This document shows positions 48,221 through 61,400 of a stretch of DNA of 64,000 nt, piece after piece. A program made the position numbers and the translations under genes. The stretch's first letter is position 1, and the number at the start of each line of letters is the position of its first letter. The notes beneath the pieces are model-generated. The model was not told where the DNA came from. It ran no database searches and saw only the letters and a list, made by a program, of their open reading frames with translations. Source of the stretch: Moringa oleifera (Eukaryota; Streptophyta; Magnoliopsida; Brassicales; Moringaceae); assembly GCA_021397835.1 (NCBI GenBank), contig JAJFZO010000566.1, positions 2,232,001-2,296,000 on the forward strand. Direction: 5' to 3'.

Positions 48221-49431
48221 AGTGAAGGGGAGAAGAAATTGTTCGTCTCTCTTACCTAACTAACGTTTACACCATTAAAGCATCCAAGGGTCTTAAATAA
48301 AATTTCGTTTCAACTACATCTCCATTATTGTATGTCTTCGTTATGGGTATAATTTATGAAATTATATATCTTTCATCAAAAGAGAAAGACACACAGATGA
48401 AGAAAATATTAAATAAATGGTAGACCACAAACATAAAAACTTGAAAAATCATCTAAATTACCATCCACATACATATGAGTCTAATTGGTTAGTCTTCCTA
48501 AACAACTTGATTATGTCCACATAACTTGATTCCAATCATAATTTGTCATCCTTGAATAAAAGAAATGGATTTGTGAAAATTCCTAGTCCTAAAATGGCAA
48601 CTTTTTCTTTCTTAGCATGGCTTGCATATGTTGATCAAACATGACTTCTAACAGTACTTCTTTCGTAGACAAACAATGTCAGGTTCCATGAGATGTTAAC
48701 CTTCTGCCCACATCCCTTTCATCTTCTATCTTGCTTTACAGAGTTCATAGCACAGCAGCAGTGTAATGTCTCCACAACGACCTGTTCAACCCTTGAAATG
48801 GTCCATATAGCGTGACCCATGTGTCTCCTACCGCAATTTAAGTTTCAGATTTGGAGGATGATTTCAGATTTTATTGTTGTATTGACAGCCTTGTTTGATC
48901 ATCTCATATTTAATGTCTGTCCTGCATTACATCTATGACTTATCCATGACAAAAATTCCATTTAAAAATAAGTTACAAAGTAGAAAAACTTGAGCTTTTC
49001 ATATCTTAAGACTGATTTCTGTATGATGTAGAATTTGATAGCTTCAACCTGCTCTTCTTAGGCCTGTCTGAGAAGTACCAAAAAGAGTAGCAGTGCCTTG
49101 CTGTAGGAAGATATCAAGTAGAATTCTCTTTAAAGAAGCAAACAGAGGCAAAGCAAAAAGATATATTGCACAAGATGGTCTTTCACTCTGTTAGCAAAAT
49201 CAATCTACCAGCTTATATGTAAAATTACATAGACACCACCTGTTGAAATTCTATACCACCCTGGTTTTCAAATCATCTAACTTTTTCGGGTTTGACCATC
49301 CCTTCGCTGTCCTCACAAAATGTTAGCTAGAACTATATTTACGTTCAAGGTCACATAAAACCCATATCGACAAGCCACAGGGTTATCAGTCTCAGTTCCT
49401 TCTCTGGGAACAAATCTGATGAACTTATCAT
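48221..49431. other. Intergenic region between PLD promoter and KNAT7
   Basis: No gene recognised. The right-hand few hundred bases are likely the 3' UTR of KNAT7, read on the - strand. Moderately AT-rich single-copy-looking sequence. Confidence 0.5.
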
Positions 49432-52400
49432 CTATCTCTTGCGCTTAGATTTCAAGGAGGTGACAGATTGGGAGTTGCTGTGCCAGTTTCGCTTCCTTTG
49501 GTTGATGAACCAGTTGTTGATTTGCTTCAGCTGCAGGCCTGTCTCCTCCACAAGCTTTGCTTTGTCATCTTCCTGGAAGTAACATGCAGACCATGTAAAT
49601 ACTGAGCAAGATAACTATGCAGAGTCATGTAGGCATGAGAGGTTAGGTGCTTAATTAATTACAGTCGGATAAGGCCACTTTGAGTGTTGCTGCCACCAGT
49701 TCTTGAGCACAGTGGTTGTGTCTCCTGGTAACTTTCCAGCCCTTCTTTTCCTCAAGATCTCCTCTCTTACATCTTCGATTCTTGACTTAAATCCCTGAAA
49801 ATAAAATTTTGTTCTGGTCCACAATCACTTACAGTCGAAGAGCATGAAAGAGAAGGCAAAGATGATAACCTGCTTCAGTTCAATCTTCAGTTCTTGCCTG
49901 ACTCTCTCCATTAAAGATCTTTCAGATTCCGTTGGAAGCAGTGGACCAAAGCCCATCAAGTCATGCCTGTCAGCACCAGATTGATCCAGAGAGAAATCCA
50001 TTGGTAGATCATCTTCATCATCTGACATTGTTGCACCAGTACCTTCACCTAAAGACACTCCTGAAATTTAGAAAAACTAGCAAGTTATTGCCAATTCTCA
50101 TAGCTTGTTATAGCAAACCAATACAAATTTGCATATTTATGCCAATAATTTTCATGATTAGGACTGATTTGGCTAGCAGCAAACCTCAAGATGATCATCT
50201 AACAGGGGCTGAAAACCCAGCCCAGCTCAAGTTGCACAGTAACAATGGCTTAATAATCAACCATGAACAAATGGGTAGAAATTGATGAAGATCAAATAAG
50301 AAATCTCAAAAACTGACATAATTACTACTCCCCTTTAGTTAAGCTTTCGATTTAACAAAAGTAAAACCAGGGGATCATAGTAACTCAATGTTCTAATGTA
50401 TATAATCATGTCATAAGCTTGAAAGAGAAGTGAAACAAGACTATTCATGCATGCTAATGCATGGAAGCAAAATTATACGAGGAGAGACAATTAGTTCTAT
50501 AAAACCATGGAAACTTGCACTAGGATCTCATACACTACTAAACCAATAGAAAGAAATGATGTAAGAACAACTGTTTTATTGTGATCTGATTGTCTACAGG
50601 GATTTTGTTGGGATCTGACCAGAAATTATAGTTTATGTATTTCAAAATTAAAATACTTGATAAAGTTTGTAATTAATGTAAAACTATTTAAGACATTATA
50701 AGGTTATTATCCATGAAATAGTTTACCTTAAGCAAGTTATCAAACCTTAAAAGCTTGGAGGAAACATTTTATTTCCAATTCATGGGAGATGGTTTTGTTT
50801 TCTTTTCTTGGGGTGCAAGGCATCCTAAAGACTTTCAACCGTGGGCAGCATTAGATTAATCATTTTGTTAATTATATATGCTTATTTGTCGGTCATTTGA
50901 AATTTTGTAAGAGAATAGTTAATTTCAAATTATCATTGTAAAAGTTATAGAGTGAAAAACTAAGCCTCTTGATGCAGTGGAACAAGAAATTTATTGATTT
51001 GCATGATGGATGGGTATTTTTTTCCTATCCTCAATATTAATGCTCATTGTGTAAGCTTGATATCTAGAATATGCATTTTCTCTCAGAATATCAATTTGCT
51101 TATTGTTTTTCTTTTTTGCCAAATGGGATGAATAACTAAGAACAATAATCACTCATTTCACTGCAACACTCTTCAACTATATACTTATTTCCAAATCTCT
51201 AACAACAACACTTGAGACAACACAATCAAGTCAGCAACACAGACTGTTCCTTGATGTTTTGTCTGAAGCTCTTGCAAACCCTCAAACCAACTAGATAAGC
51301 ATATATTATAACATATAATTTCTTGTCAATATCCGTTACATTAATTATTGGATAACACGGACAAAATCAGTGTCTAAACCCATGATGACTAGCAACTTAA
51401 TTGCTCATGGTTATGGATAGCTTATCTCATAAATTATCAATATATATATAATGACCTGTTTATGCAATCACCAATTTTATATATTGGGCATCAAACCTCA
51501 GATTCCTGTCTTCTCCTTATCTCTAAACCAAGTTTACCACATAAGTTCACACATTATACATATAATGCAAGACCTCCTTTGCATATTCCATAATAGAATA
51601 GTGGCAGCTGCAATAATTAAGTGTCCTTATTGGTGGATATATATACGTATTTATGATTGTGGGTATCAAATCCCATGGAAAGATAGATGTATCATTTTAA
51701 TTCTTTCTTGTGATTAAGAAGATGATTAGTTGCAGCCCTATATCTTTAACCTACTTCACCTACAACAACCATGTTGGGGAAACCATTAAACAAAGTCCAT
51801 GCAGATGCCTTTACATTTATTCCATTGAAACTGCATGCCTTTCCTTCTTATTTAGTTCTTGTTGTTGTTAGTAGTGGTGGAGACGGTGGAATGATGGTGG
51901 AGGTGGAGGAGCATGTGGTGGAGGTGGTGGTGGAGGTGGTGGTGGTGGTGGTGCTCTTCTTCTTTACTTAACTAACACTTCTCTCAACTGTAAATATGAC
52001 TTTGTTTCCTGGTAGGACCTACTGTCTGGCACCCACCTCACCTTGTACGGATACTTAAGCTTACAAGAAAACCCAATTGGCATTCTTATCTTTTTGCCCA
52101 CCAACCATCAACAAGAACCCAAACAAGGCACAAATCTTTCTGTTATAGTTTAATCCAAAAACTTAGAAAACTAATGAAATTTTCCATCACAAATTATTAT
52201 TTGTAACTAGCCAGCTAATGGTGATATCATCATGATATTTTAAGAAAAGGATCGTATATATATTATCAAGATATCACCATGTTGGTCGACCCATATTTAA
52301 CTTTATTATAAGATATAATTAAGAAATGATGAGGATGTGATGAGTATTAGGAGATGATATCGTATTAATGAGGAGATTAGATAAGTGAAGGAAGAGAGAG

Positions 52401-53049
52401 AGAGAGAGAGGACAGACCAGTGAGAGCATGTAAGTTATTTTCGATTTCACGGCAGGCCATGACTGCTTCAACGGCATGAACTCTGACATGTTGTTGAAGT
52501 TGTTCTTTGAAAGTACACAGCACTATCAAATACTGCGCCTATAACAAAGTAAGACCAGACGAAAAGGCATGAACAACAGAAGAACACAACCCATGTTAAG
52601 TACCCATGAATGGAAAACAAGAAAAGATGAAAACTTTTTATGAAGAAGAAGATGGTTAGGGATCAGTTGAAAGAAAAAGATTGATGGGTTCCCGTAAATT
52701 AACCAGGAAGAAATATGAAAGGACCTACCAAGAAGTCATCGAGCTCTTGCCTCTCGTGAGGGGATAGAGAGTGGTTGTGTTGGTGATTCTGTGAAGCGTA
52801 CGACCTAAGGACATGGTGAGACTGAGACAACTGAGCGTCAATAAGCGGCAACTGATCGATCGGCGTGGCTACACGGAGGCACGACACATGCGCTGCTAAG
52901 AGCTGCTCATATAGAGGGTGGGTGGCTATCTCTGCCTTGAGTTGCCGGTTGTGGTGGTCAGCGCCGGACACGGACACTTCACCGCCAATCGCACCAACGC
53001 CACCACCGCTACTGCTACTACCCATCATGCCTAAGCCTGCTTCTTGCAT
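49432..53049 (-). CDS. KNAT7: Class II KNOX homeodomain factor KNAT7
   Basis: Five exons join in frame on the - strand: 53049-52729, 52538-52418, 50060-49870, 49794-49663 and 49572-49432. They encode 301 residues (Arabidopsis KNAT7 291). The start [10 protein letters not shown] matches KNAT7; an in-frame ATG 30 codons upstream lacks family support. KNOX1 is in [29 protein letters not shown], and KNOX2 spans exons 1-2 ([33 protein letters not shown]). An acidic linker ([11 protein letters not shown]) follows, then ELK ([22 protein letters not shown]). The TALE homeodomain is near residues 230-292, with the diagnostic WPYPTEDDKAKL loop and [13 protein letters not shown] helix. KNAT7 is known to repress secondary-wall and lignin genes with BELL, MYB and OFP partners. 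Intron 2 is 2.36 kb, typical of large KNOX introns that can hold regulatory elements. Confidence 0.97.
51871..51952 (+). repeat. Imperfect GGT/GGA repeat in KNAT7 intron 2
   Basis: A run of GTGGTGG and GGAGGTGG triplets on the + strand (CCA/CCT on the sense strand of KNAT7). It yields a glycine/valine-rich open frame that is not a gene. The non-template strand could form G-quadruplexes. Confidence 0.75.
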
Positions 53050-53478
53050 CGTCTGTTGCAGCGCTATAAAGGGTATATAGGTGTCTATGTGAGGATTGAT
53101 TACTAAAGCGAAGGGAAAGTATAATTGGTGGAAGAACAAAAGAGGGTTATTTATAAGAGAAAGCCAAAAAGAATTGTGTTCCTATGTAGAAAGAATCGGG
53201 GTTTTGAGGACCACTGGTGATGGAGACCCTTGAGCCTGAGAGCGAAATTTCTTTGCCTAGATGATGTTAAATGGAGAGAGAAGAGAAACAAGACAGTTTT
53301 TTTCTCGTTAATGGTGTAAGGGAGATAGAGAGGAATGGGAGGAGGGTATATCGGGATCTGGAACACAAAACTTTCTGCAACGCTTCTGCGATGCGCACAG
53401 GTTTTGCATACACAGAGAAAGAGAAGTGAAAAGAAGCAAAAGCATGAAATGGATGTGCGTGTGTTTGGATATGTCCCT

Positions 53479-53564
53479 GAGAGAGAGAGAGAGAGAGAGA
53501 AGAGGAGGAGGAGGACGGAGGAGAGGATTTTTCAAGTTTTGTTTGGTTTTGAAGTCGAGAGATC

Positions 53565-53615
<51 letters not shown>
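53479..53615. repeat. (GA)n microsatellites upstream of KNAT7
   Basis: Two alternating GA blocks, at about 53479-53500 and 53565-53615, separated by mixed purines and a T-rich interval. They read as CT repeats on the KNAT7 sense strand and lie 430-570 bp upstream of its start codon, so probably in the promoter or leader. Serine-rich or Arg-Glu-rich open frames here are products of the repeat. GA repeats are targets of BPC proteins, which are known regulators of KNOX genes. Confidence 0.8.
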
Positions 53616-53617
<2 letters not shown>

Positions 53618-54373
53618 CTACGGAATCATTACCATGAAAGCAGTTGGGAGAGTGGTCAGATAAAGAGAAGAAAATCAACAGATAAAGCTGTTTCTATGGC
53701 CTCCTGACAACAATTTGATTGCTTTTCTTACATTTTCTTTTTGGGTTTCTTTCAAAACATGCATGTTTCTGATTTGTTGGGTCTTTTTCTTCTCCTACAA
53801 CAAGCTTAGGTCAAGTGGGTATGTCACATTATGATTTGGTATCCCAAATAACAAAATAAATCTTCTATTATCAACAGACAACAAGATTAGGTTACAATTT
53901 TTTTATCAGAATAAATTTGGCTCTTTTCATTCTAAAGTTTTAATCTTTCTCATAAATTCCACAACTTTAGTTAGGTACTCAAGGGCTCTCTGTACTTTTA
54001 CAAAATGGGCACTCCTTTTAAACCAATAAGAACTTAGTATCTCCTGTTCTGATTGGTATTCTTCTGCTGACTTTAGCAAAAGGTGCCCTTCATTTGCAGG
54101 GTACAAACTCATTCTATGTAGGGTAATGTGTGTGTTAATTAAGGAAGAAGGTGGGTATCTCTCTGATTTCAAAGCAATTATCTCATTATCTTCTCGGTTA
54201 TGTAAGTGTTTATTCACATCAAATCTTAGTCACTAATATGTGTCCATCCATAGGCTTTGGACCACTTTCTGTGGATTCCTGTGTAGTCACTGCCCAAACT
54301 GAATTCATCATCGTCTGATCATAGCTTGTTTTTATGTGACAATGCCAGTTTTCCCATGACCATGTTGATTTCC

Positions 54374-54720
54374 AATAAATTTCAAAACTTTATAGTAATT
54401 CACCCAAATTCAAACCATACCCATGTTTCCTTTTCTCTTTTATAGCAAACATAAAGAAGAAAACACCATGCTTGTCTGGTAAGAATTGGTCATAGTTTTG
54501 AAGGAAAGAAGAAAAGAAAATCATGGGAAAAGACATGTTTTCTCGAGAAAATGGTTGGAATCCCAACTTTTCCTTATCGAATTCGAATAAATTTCATAAC
54601 TTTCTAGTAATTCAGTCAAATTCAAACGATACCCATGCTTTCGGGGTAAGAATTAGTCATGGTTCTGAAGGAAAGAAGAAAAGAAAATGATGGGAAAATG
54701 CTTGTTCTCTTGAGGAAATA
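54374..54720 (+). repeat. Diverged direct repeat, two copies
   Basis: Copy 1 (about 54374-54555) and copy 2 (about 54586-54720) share AATAAATTTCA, a middle block TAGTAATTCA, CAAATTCAAAC and ATACCCATG, and the end block GAAGGAAAGAAGAAAAGAAA. Copy 1 carries about 45 extra bases. No coding capacity or transposon ends were recognised. Confidence 0.75.
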
Positions 54721-57499
54721 CAATTGGGTCCAATTACTGTGTCTAACCAAATTAGGGTTTTTCCACCAAGAAATTAATCACTTCGTACAAAAGGAATTAA
54801 GGCCACAATTAATCACCAAACTTTAATTAATTTTTATTTTGTTAGTTAAGAAACCCGGCTCGAGAGTTGAGCTGTCAACCTTTCAGCCTCCTCCTGGTCT
54901 CTTTTATAATTATTTATCTTCATTTATAATTAACTCAAAATTTCCCAGAACTTAATTATTAGTAGGGGGAAATCTAAATATTTAAAATTAAGGCACCCAA
55001 TTTGTTTGAGGAGTTGAGAAGTCGCAAACCAGCAAGTAATTGGGTTGGTGGTGACGTGGCAAGCCGGCAGGGAAAGTGGACCCATCTTTTAACAAACCCG
55101 TGACGGTTGATGAGACGATATCAACCGTTGGATCAATCACAGTCACAGTTATACCTAGAAAATGGATGTTTGTTAAGAGAGTTAGTATGAAGGCATCAAT
55201 AAATATTTATTAATTTATATTAATGAGTACGCGTATTGTGTGGAGAGGACATTACAATACAAGGTGGGTGCATATTAAGGGTACAACGTGGGAGTTTCCT
55301 ATTGGAGGGCAGGTGGATTCCACAAGCTGGAAATCAATTGGTAGAGAGTTGCAATAGAGTTGAACCCAAGCAAGGAAACAACCATAATAAAAATAAATAA
55401 AATAAACTCATTTTTAAATAATATCAATAAACATATTTATATAATTAGATTTTTCACTAATTATTATTCACGAGTAAAAAATAATATAATTTCTATGATT
55501 CGGTGAAATGGATTTTTTGAAATGATATTATTAGGGGAACCTTACTACTAGGATAGAGTTGATTTATAGGTCAAATGGACGTGGAAACAATGTGTGTAAT
55601 CTATTTTCGTAGTAATTGAATATTTAGTGTGTGTTGTCAAATTGTTTTTATAATAATTAACATTAACCTTGTAATAAGTTTAAGTTATTTTTGTTATCAT
55701 TTGGTACGTTAAATTCTTTAAAAAAAAATAAAACTTAAATGTTAATTTTGAGATTAAAGTCATACATAAGATATTAGAGTCAATATGAACTTTTAATAAA
55801 AAGTAAAAAAATTATTTTTATAATAATTATTATATAAATAAATAAATATTTAATTAAATTATTACGTATCATTATCTCTTTAAAGTTTAATATAATTCAA
55901 ATTAAATAAAAATTTTCATACTCAAAATGTTTATTAATTTATATGATAAAAAATAAAAAATTATAATTATAATATTAATTTTAAATTTAATAATATTATT
56001 AAATATTTAAAAACCGTGTAATTAGTATTCTATTATGAGAATCACGAGCATGATGACCCAAATAAAAGGAAAAAAGAACTGAATAGAATGAAAATGTCTA
56101 AGTTCAACTCATAAGAGGATAACAAAGTTGTCCAAAGAAAACTTTAATGTCGGAATGAGAAAAGCCGACAAAATTTGGTATGGTTGGACATTATCACTGA
56201 GAAATTTGAAGTCTCACGAAGTGACAGACAATTAATTGCTTTCATAATTCATGATGATGACAATAAGAAAAAGAAATATAGTTTACTATGCAGTTCACTA
56301 GACGCAAAATAAAAGTGAAAAATAAATGAAAACGTGATGCACATGGGACTTGACATAATTAATTTGATTTTATTTAATAACAAAATTTTTAAAATGCAAT
56401 ACAAGGACATAAAATTTATTAAAAAAATATTATATATATATATATGTTAATAAAATATATGAGGATTAAAAAAAAAGCATGAATGCTTTTGTTAAAGTTT
56501 TTAATCAAAATTTAAGACAGTTCTACAAATTTCTTAAAATATAAATCTAGATTTTTTTTATTTACTTTTTGCAAAAAAAAAAATACATTATTATAAAATT
56601 CAAACAATTAAAACTTGTTAAAACAACTGATGACATAAAGTCTAGAAGGAGTAAGGTTTGTTCATAGTTTGTTGAATAAAATGACACATGGAAAATTAGG
56701 AGCCGAGCCCGAGCCGAGCTGTGGATGAAGAGAGCCAAAAATGGCGTGAATCCCAAGAGATGTGGCAGGTGGTGGGAAGTAGCAGTGGGGTCAGCGTCAC
56801 AGCTGTCGCTTTGTCGCCTTCTGGCACCTAAGATTGCGACAGCCACAGAGTGGTCCCAGAAGAGGAAAAAACAAATCAAAAATAAAAAATTTAAAAAAGG
56901 AAAAACGTTTCTTGTTGGAATTAAATGAAAATAATATTAGCAGAGGGAGAGTGGTCCCAAAATTGGGTGCATTAAATAAAGAGGAGGAGATGATACGGTG
57001 CTATCCCCATCATCAACCCCACCTATCCCCCCTTACCATTTTCCATTTTCCTTTTTCCTTTTTGTGTTTGCTTTTGCTCTCCTTTTTCAGCCCTCTCTTG
57101 TGTCTCCAGCCAGCCTCAGCAAAGTACGCCAAAGTCAATCCTCTTGCTAATCATGATTTCCATCACTAATTAATCAAATTCTATTTTATCCTATTGCAAA
57201 CCACTGTCAATGATCTGAAACGATGATCGTCCGTGCTGAGTCAGGCACACGCGTGTGCCTGCAAAGAAAGGTCCAATCGGATTAGGATAAAAATAAATTT
57301 TAAAATTAATTAAGGCAACGAGACGTTGACACGTGGATTTTACTGGTAGCGATCGTACAGGATAACTGTAAGTCTGCGGAAGACGAATGAGAAGGCGACA
57401 AGCAAGCTGACTCTATCCTTCGCCAGGTTTTGTCGTTACGTCTCATAAGCCCTTCCACTGCTTTCCGGTTTCAAGGACGGGATTCTCCTATCGTTAAAA

Positions 57500-57586
57500 A
57501 TGGATTCCACGGCAAACGAATTCGTCACCGCTCTGATGCTACAAAAATCCAAAGAACAAAAACAGAGTTGTAAGTCAACTATTTGA
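57500..57586 (+). other. Possible orphan first exon or 28-codon reading frame
   Basis: ATG at 57500 opens MDSTANEFVTALMLQKSKEQ and stops after 28 codons. A perfect plant donor, GTAAGT, occurs at 57570 inside it. It is preceded by a CT-rich, non-AT-rich stretch resembling a plant leader. A candidate second exon could start after the AG at 57612-57613, but I could not extend it into any recognised protein. It may be the remnant of a gene's 5' end, or chance. Confidence 0.25.
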
Positions 57587-58471
57587 AAAAGTAGGCAGAA
57601 TACTTACTCTGCAGTTGAGTATCTTCTGCACACCCATCGGGCTAAATGCCTGGCTGGACTCTGTCTGTGTGGCCTGCAACAGATCAAACAAGTGGGTATT
57701 TTCAAAAACTTTGTGAATTTTTGGAAAAGGATAGTCAACAGGCATATATGTTATGTTTTGCATGAAGAGTTTAATTACTACCTGCTGACAGCATCCTGGT
57801 TCCAGGTTTAAGGCATACCAATAAGGATGTTATCTGAAATGTGAGGGGCCAAGGAGGTCCCCACTCCGAACACTTGGGGCCGATGCTGACACTTCGGAGT
57901 TATAGTTGATGTTGAACTTACCAAGGAATTGAATGGAGAGGCAATTAGCTTTAAGCCATATCAACATCATACCGTTGAGCTCTGAGCCCGTGGTTTGATA
58001 ACAATAATGTCCTCGCCTTTGGAAAGCCTCTTAATGTTGCTGAGCTCGATGACATTCGTCTGGGTAGGGCTGGTGGGGCAGGACCAGCCACACACGATCT
58101 ATGCGGGGTTGGGGGTGGGGGGGATGTTGTGCACCAAGCCTGTCCTCCATATGCGTTAACTATGCAATTTCCCAGAAGCAGGCGCGGCGCTTAACCCAAA
58201 AGAGAAAAGTTTAAAAATTATAAAGACATAGCTAGCTGCTGCAGTCTTGAAAAGTTGGTGGCTCTATTCATCTGCCTATGTTAGCCAAGCAATATAGCTG
58301 CTAAGAAGGGGACATGAGAAATGCTGCATTGAATTCCTGCCTTTTTATAGTTAAAAACTTGATCTTAAACAACAAATACTGTTACAGGGTTTATTAATGT
58401 CTGTAATCTAATGGGGTCAAAACATAACTCATTTACACCAGAAACTCTGCCAAACAGCATGAACAAGGGAT

Positions 58472-61400
58472 TCACATCACTGTACACTTCTCCTTTGATT
58501 TTCCATCAGCCTTTGGGGTTGAAGATGAAGAGTTTCTACCACCATTTCTGGGCACCTGCAAATCCACATTTTAGTTTTGCTTACAAGTAGACAAAGAAAA
58601 TCTATACATAAATGCAATGTCTAAAATCAATTTCATGCATTTCAAGATCACAGATGAGCATGATATTAGATTAAATTTTGTTATAGTTTAAACTACTGTA
58701 AAGAACAGTAACAAAGTCACACTAACATTTTGCATGCACCGCTAGTTCAATAATTAATTCAGAAAAATTTATATTACTCCAGTATGTACTGTTTTTGCAT
58801 GAATTACTTGTTAAGGGATCACTCAAAGATACAGAGCAAGTTGGTTCTTGATAGTCCTTTAAAGTACACAGTTCTCAAACTCAGATAATCAGGTGCAAGA
58901 GTAAGGGAAAAATAAGACCATAACTACTTCAGGAAAACAAATAGGACAAAATAAATATATAGTATACTATACCTGTGGACCTGTGACCAATCTTGAACCA
59001 TTGGATGGTTGCTGCGCATTCTGACGTGGCGGCTGTTGCTCAAACTCCTGCTGCTGCAGAGCTATTGCCAGTTGCAGATCAGAACTGCAATAACAATATT
59101 GCACATGATTTAAATATGAATCCTGACTTCACAAATTATAATCAACATTTATAAAGGATTTATGAAAAACAGAAAAGCCCATTGGAATATATTGGTTGAA
59201 ATTAAATTTTATCATTTGCTTGCCTAAAACCAACACTAAAAGCACTTCCAACTGAACAGAGTAATTGCCCATCAAGAAGCATTCTGAGTGATTAAAGCAA
59301 GTAATGAAGCGCATTTGACATGTTTTAAGCCACAACTTCCCGGAGTTAGACCAAACAAATATAATCAAACTAAAACTACCAGTTACCTTCTATATGAACA
59401 AGTACACAGACTGTGATTAAATTATCAATGATGCAAAAGTTAGAAGTAATTACTTTATATCCAACCCAGCTTGTGCTGCAGTATCAATGCTGGCAAGATA
59501 GTCCTGAGCACGTAAGTTATGATGAGTTCATGTAATCCATTTGTTGACAAATTTGGACAAAAAAGTTCCATAAAACAAAATAGTTGGCTACATACAGCAG
59601 TACTGGCCATGGCATTCTGTTCATCCCATGTATCATTTGCATGACTTTCCACCTTGAATTCCTTGAACGTACCAGTCATGAACAATGTATCTCCATTGAC
59701 CTGAAAGCATGGTAAGTTAAAATTAGGATATACACTTAAAAACAACCTATAAACTTAAATTTACTACAAAATTTTTAAACTAAATATTTGAAAGATTTCT
59801 AAATAGCGGGAACCATTTGGCTATCATTTGAAAAAAGGTGTCCTATTGCCATTTGGAAGAAACATAAACAATAGCTACAGAGAGAAAAAGGTTCTAACTG
59901 GTAACAATCCCCCTAAAGCAGGCCCATTAGTGTGGTGGGGTTGGGAATATGCTGGAATGATAAAGCAGGTACGTTCCTTCAAACCCATCTACTCTATTAA
60001 CGTTCTATGGCGAAATGATAAAATTTCTTGGGGAAGAACATACTTCATTAAGTCCAATCAAGCAATTCCTGAGCAATTTTTCCATTAAGAACTAGATGGT
60101 ACTTCAAGAATTAAATAAACAATGTCAAAGTAACTGCAATATCATTAATCAACCATCCACTTCAAACTGTTTTTTCTTTTCTCCTGATAATACAGATATC
60201 CACAGCATAACCCCCATAATGAGTCACTACTAGCAAAGAAGATGACTGAGTGAATGTTGGTACCTCATTTAACTTCTCCCAGACAAGATCAGGCTGATTT
60301 AGATAACCTTGATCAGTAGCTAAAAGATAAAGCTCACCATCATACTGCAAGCACAATGAAATTTCAGAGATCTTCTTAGAATAAAAGTCAAGTGAACAAA
60401 AGTGAAATTAGACACAAAGCATGTATTTTCTTTCAATTGTCACCCAGCAACTAGATGGCAGTTCATGAGCAGCAAGTAGAAACTGCAAAGTAAATTGCAG
60501 TTTGTAACCGACCTTGAACATGGTGCTGAAGTGATTATTACGGAAGAAGACACAGAGCTCACGCTCTTTTAGACCATCTTGTAAGCAGAAAAGCCTGCAA
60601 AACATGTTAATGATTATCGCACAGAAAACTTTGGTTTACCCAGCATAATCAAACATAAGAAACCCAAAAGAATTTCTGTTACTAAACAACAAATTAAGAT
60701 ACCCATAAAAGGTCAATTGACTTGCATTATTCTTCAAGAAATTTCTGATCAGTTCCCCTGAAGTAAATTAAATAGGATCAAAAAAATGTTATGAGCAAAT
60801 TCAAAAACATATGAATTGGATGCAAGAAAGATATTTACCACAATCACAGATTTAGCTATTTGATATGGAATACAACTTACCTTGTTCTGGAGTAAGTCCA
60901 TCCTTAGCCCTTACACTAGAGGGATCTTCGTCAGCTTGTTTCGCAAGGATCACCTCACCTTCGTAGACAGGCTCTCTATCTTCATATGCTGTGGTGCCCG
61001 AATCTAATATGCATTCTTCGCCTTCATATATGGGTTCACTGCCATCAATACTTGAGGTAAAAACTTCAGGCACATCATGCTGTGATCTGTCACTAGAATC
61101 TAAACCTACACTTGGCATTGTTAAGCCTGATACTTCTGCCATATCACACTCATGGCGGTTTTCTGCTGGTTCATGTAAATCAGTTGGGGAAGTAGACTGA
61201 TTCTCAACCTTTTCATCTCCCTGAGATACATCCATATGTTCTTCATTCACAGATGAACCACCTTTATCAGCAGAAGCAGATGATGCAACGTCAACCTTGA
61301 CCAGCATCTCAGTGCTGTTCTCATCCACCATTGACTGCCGACCACTCTTCCCAATAATCAATGTCTCAGAACTACTCTTGTCATCCACTGATGTTTGCAA

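Larger units (their letters stand above)
53650..58440. other. Long intergenic region between KNAT7 and the MINDY gene
   Basis: No established gene. It contains a direct repeat (54374-54720), AT-rich DNA (55380-56600), a GC-richer block (56700-57180) whose open frames look random, an isolated small reading frame at 57500, and a GC-richer stretch at 57840-58150 with short protein-like segments on both strands but no continuous frame. The last may be a decayed gene or element. Confidence 0.45.

Noticed and set aside
53050..53139. In-frame upstream ATG of KNAT7
   Set aside because: KNAT7 proteins begin with MQEA; the extension has no family support and likely lies in the leader.
56725..57169. 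Overlapping + strand open frames (67 and 111 codons)
   Set aside because: Overlapping frames with mixed basic and low-complexity content and no conserved motif; looks like chance in a less AT-rich stretch.
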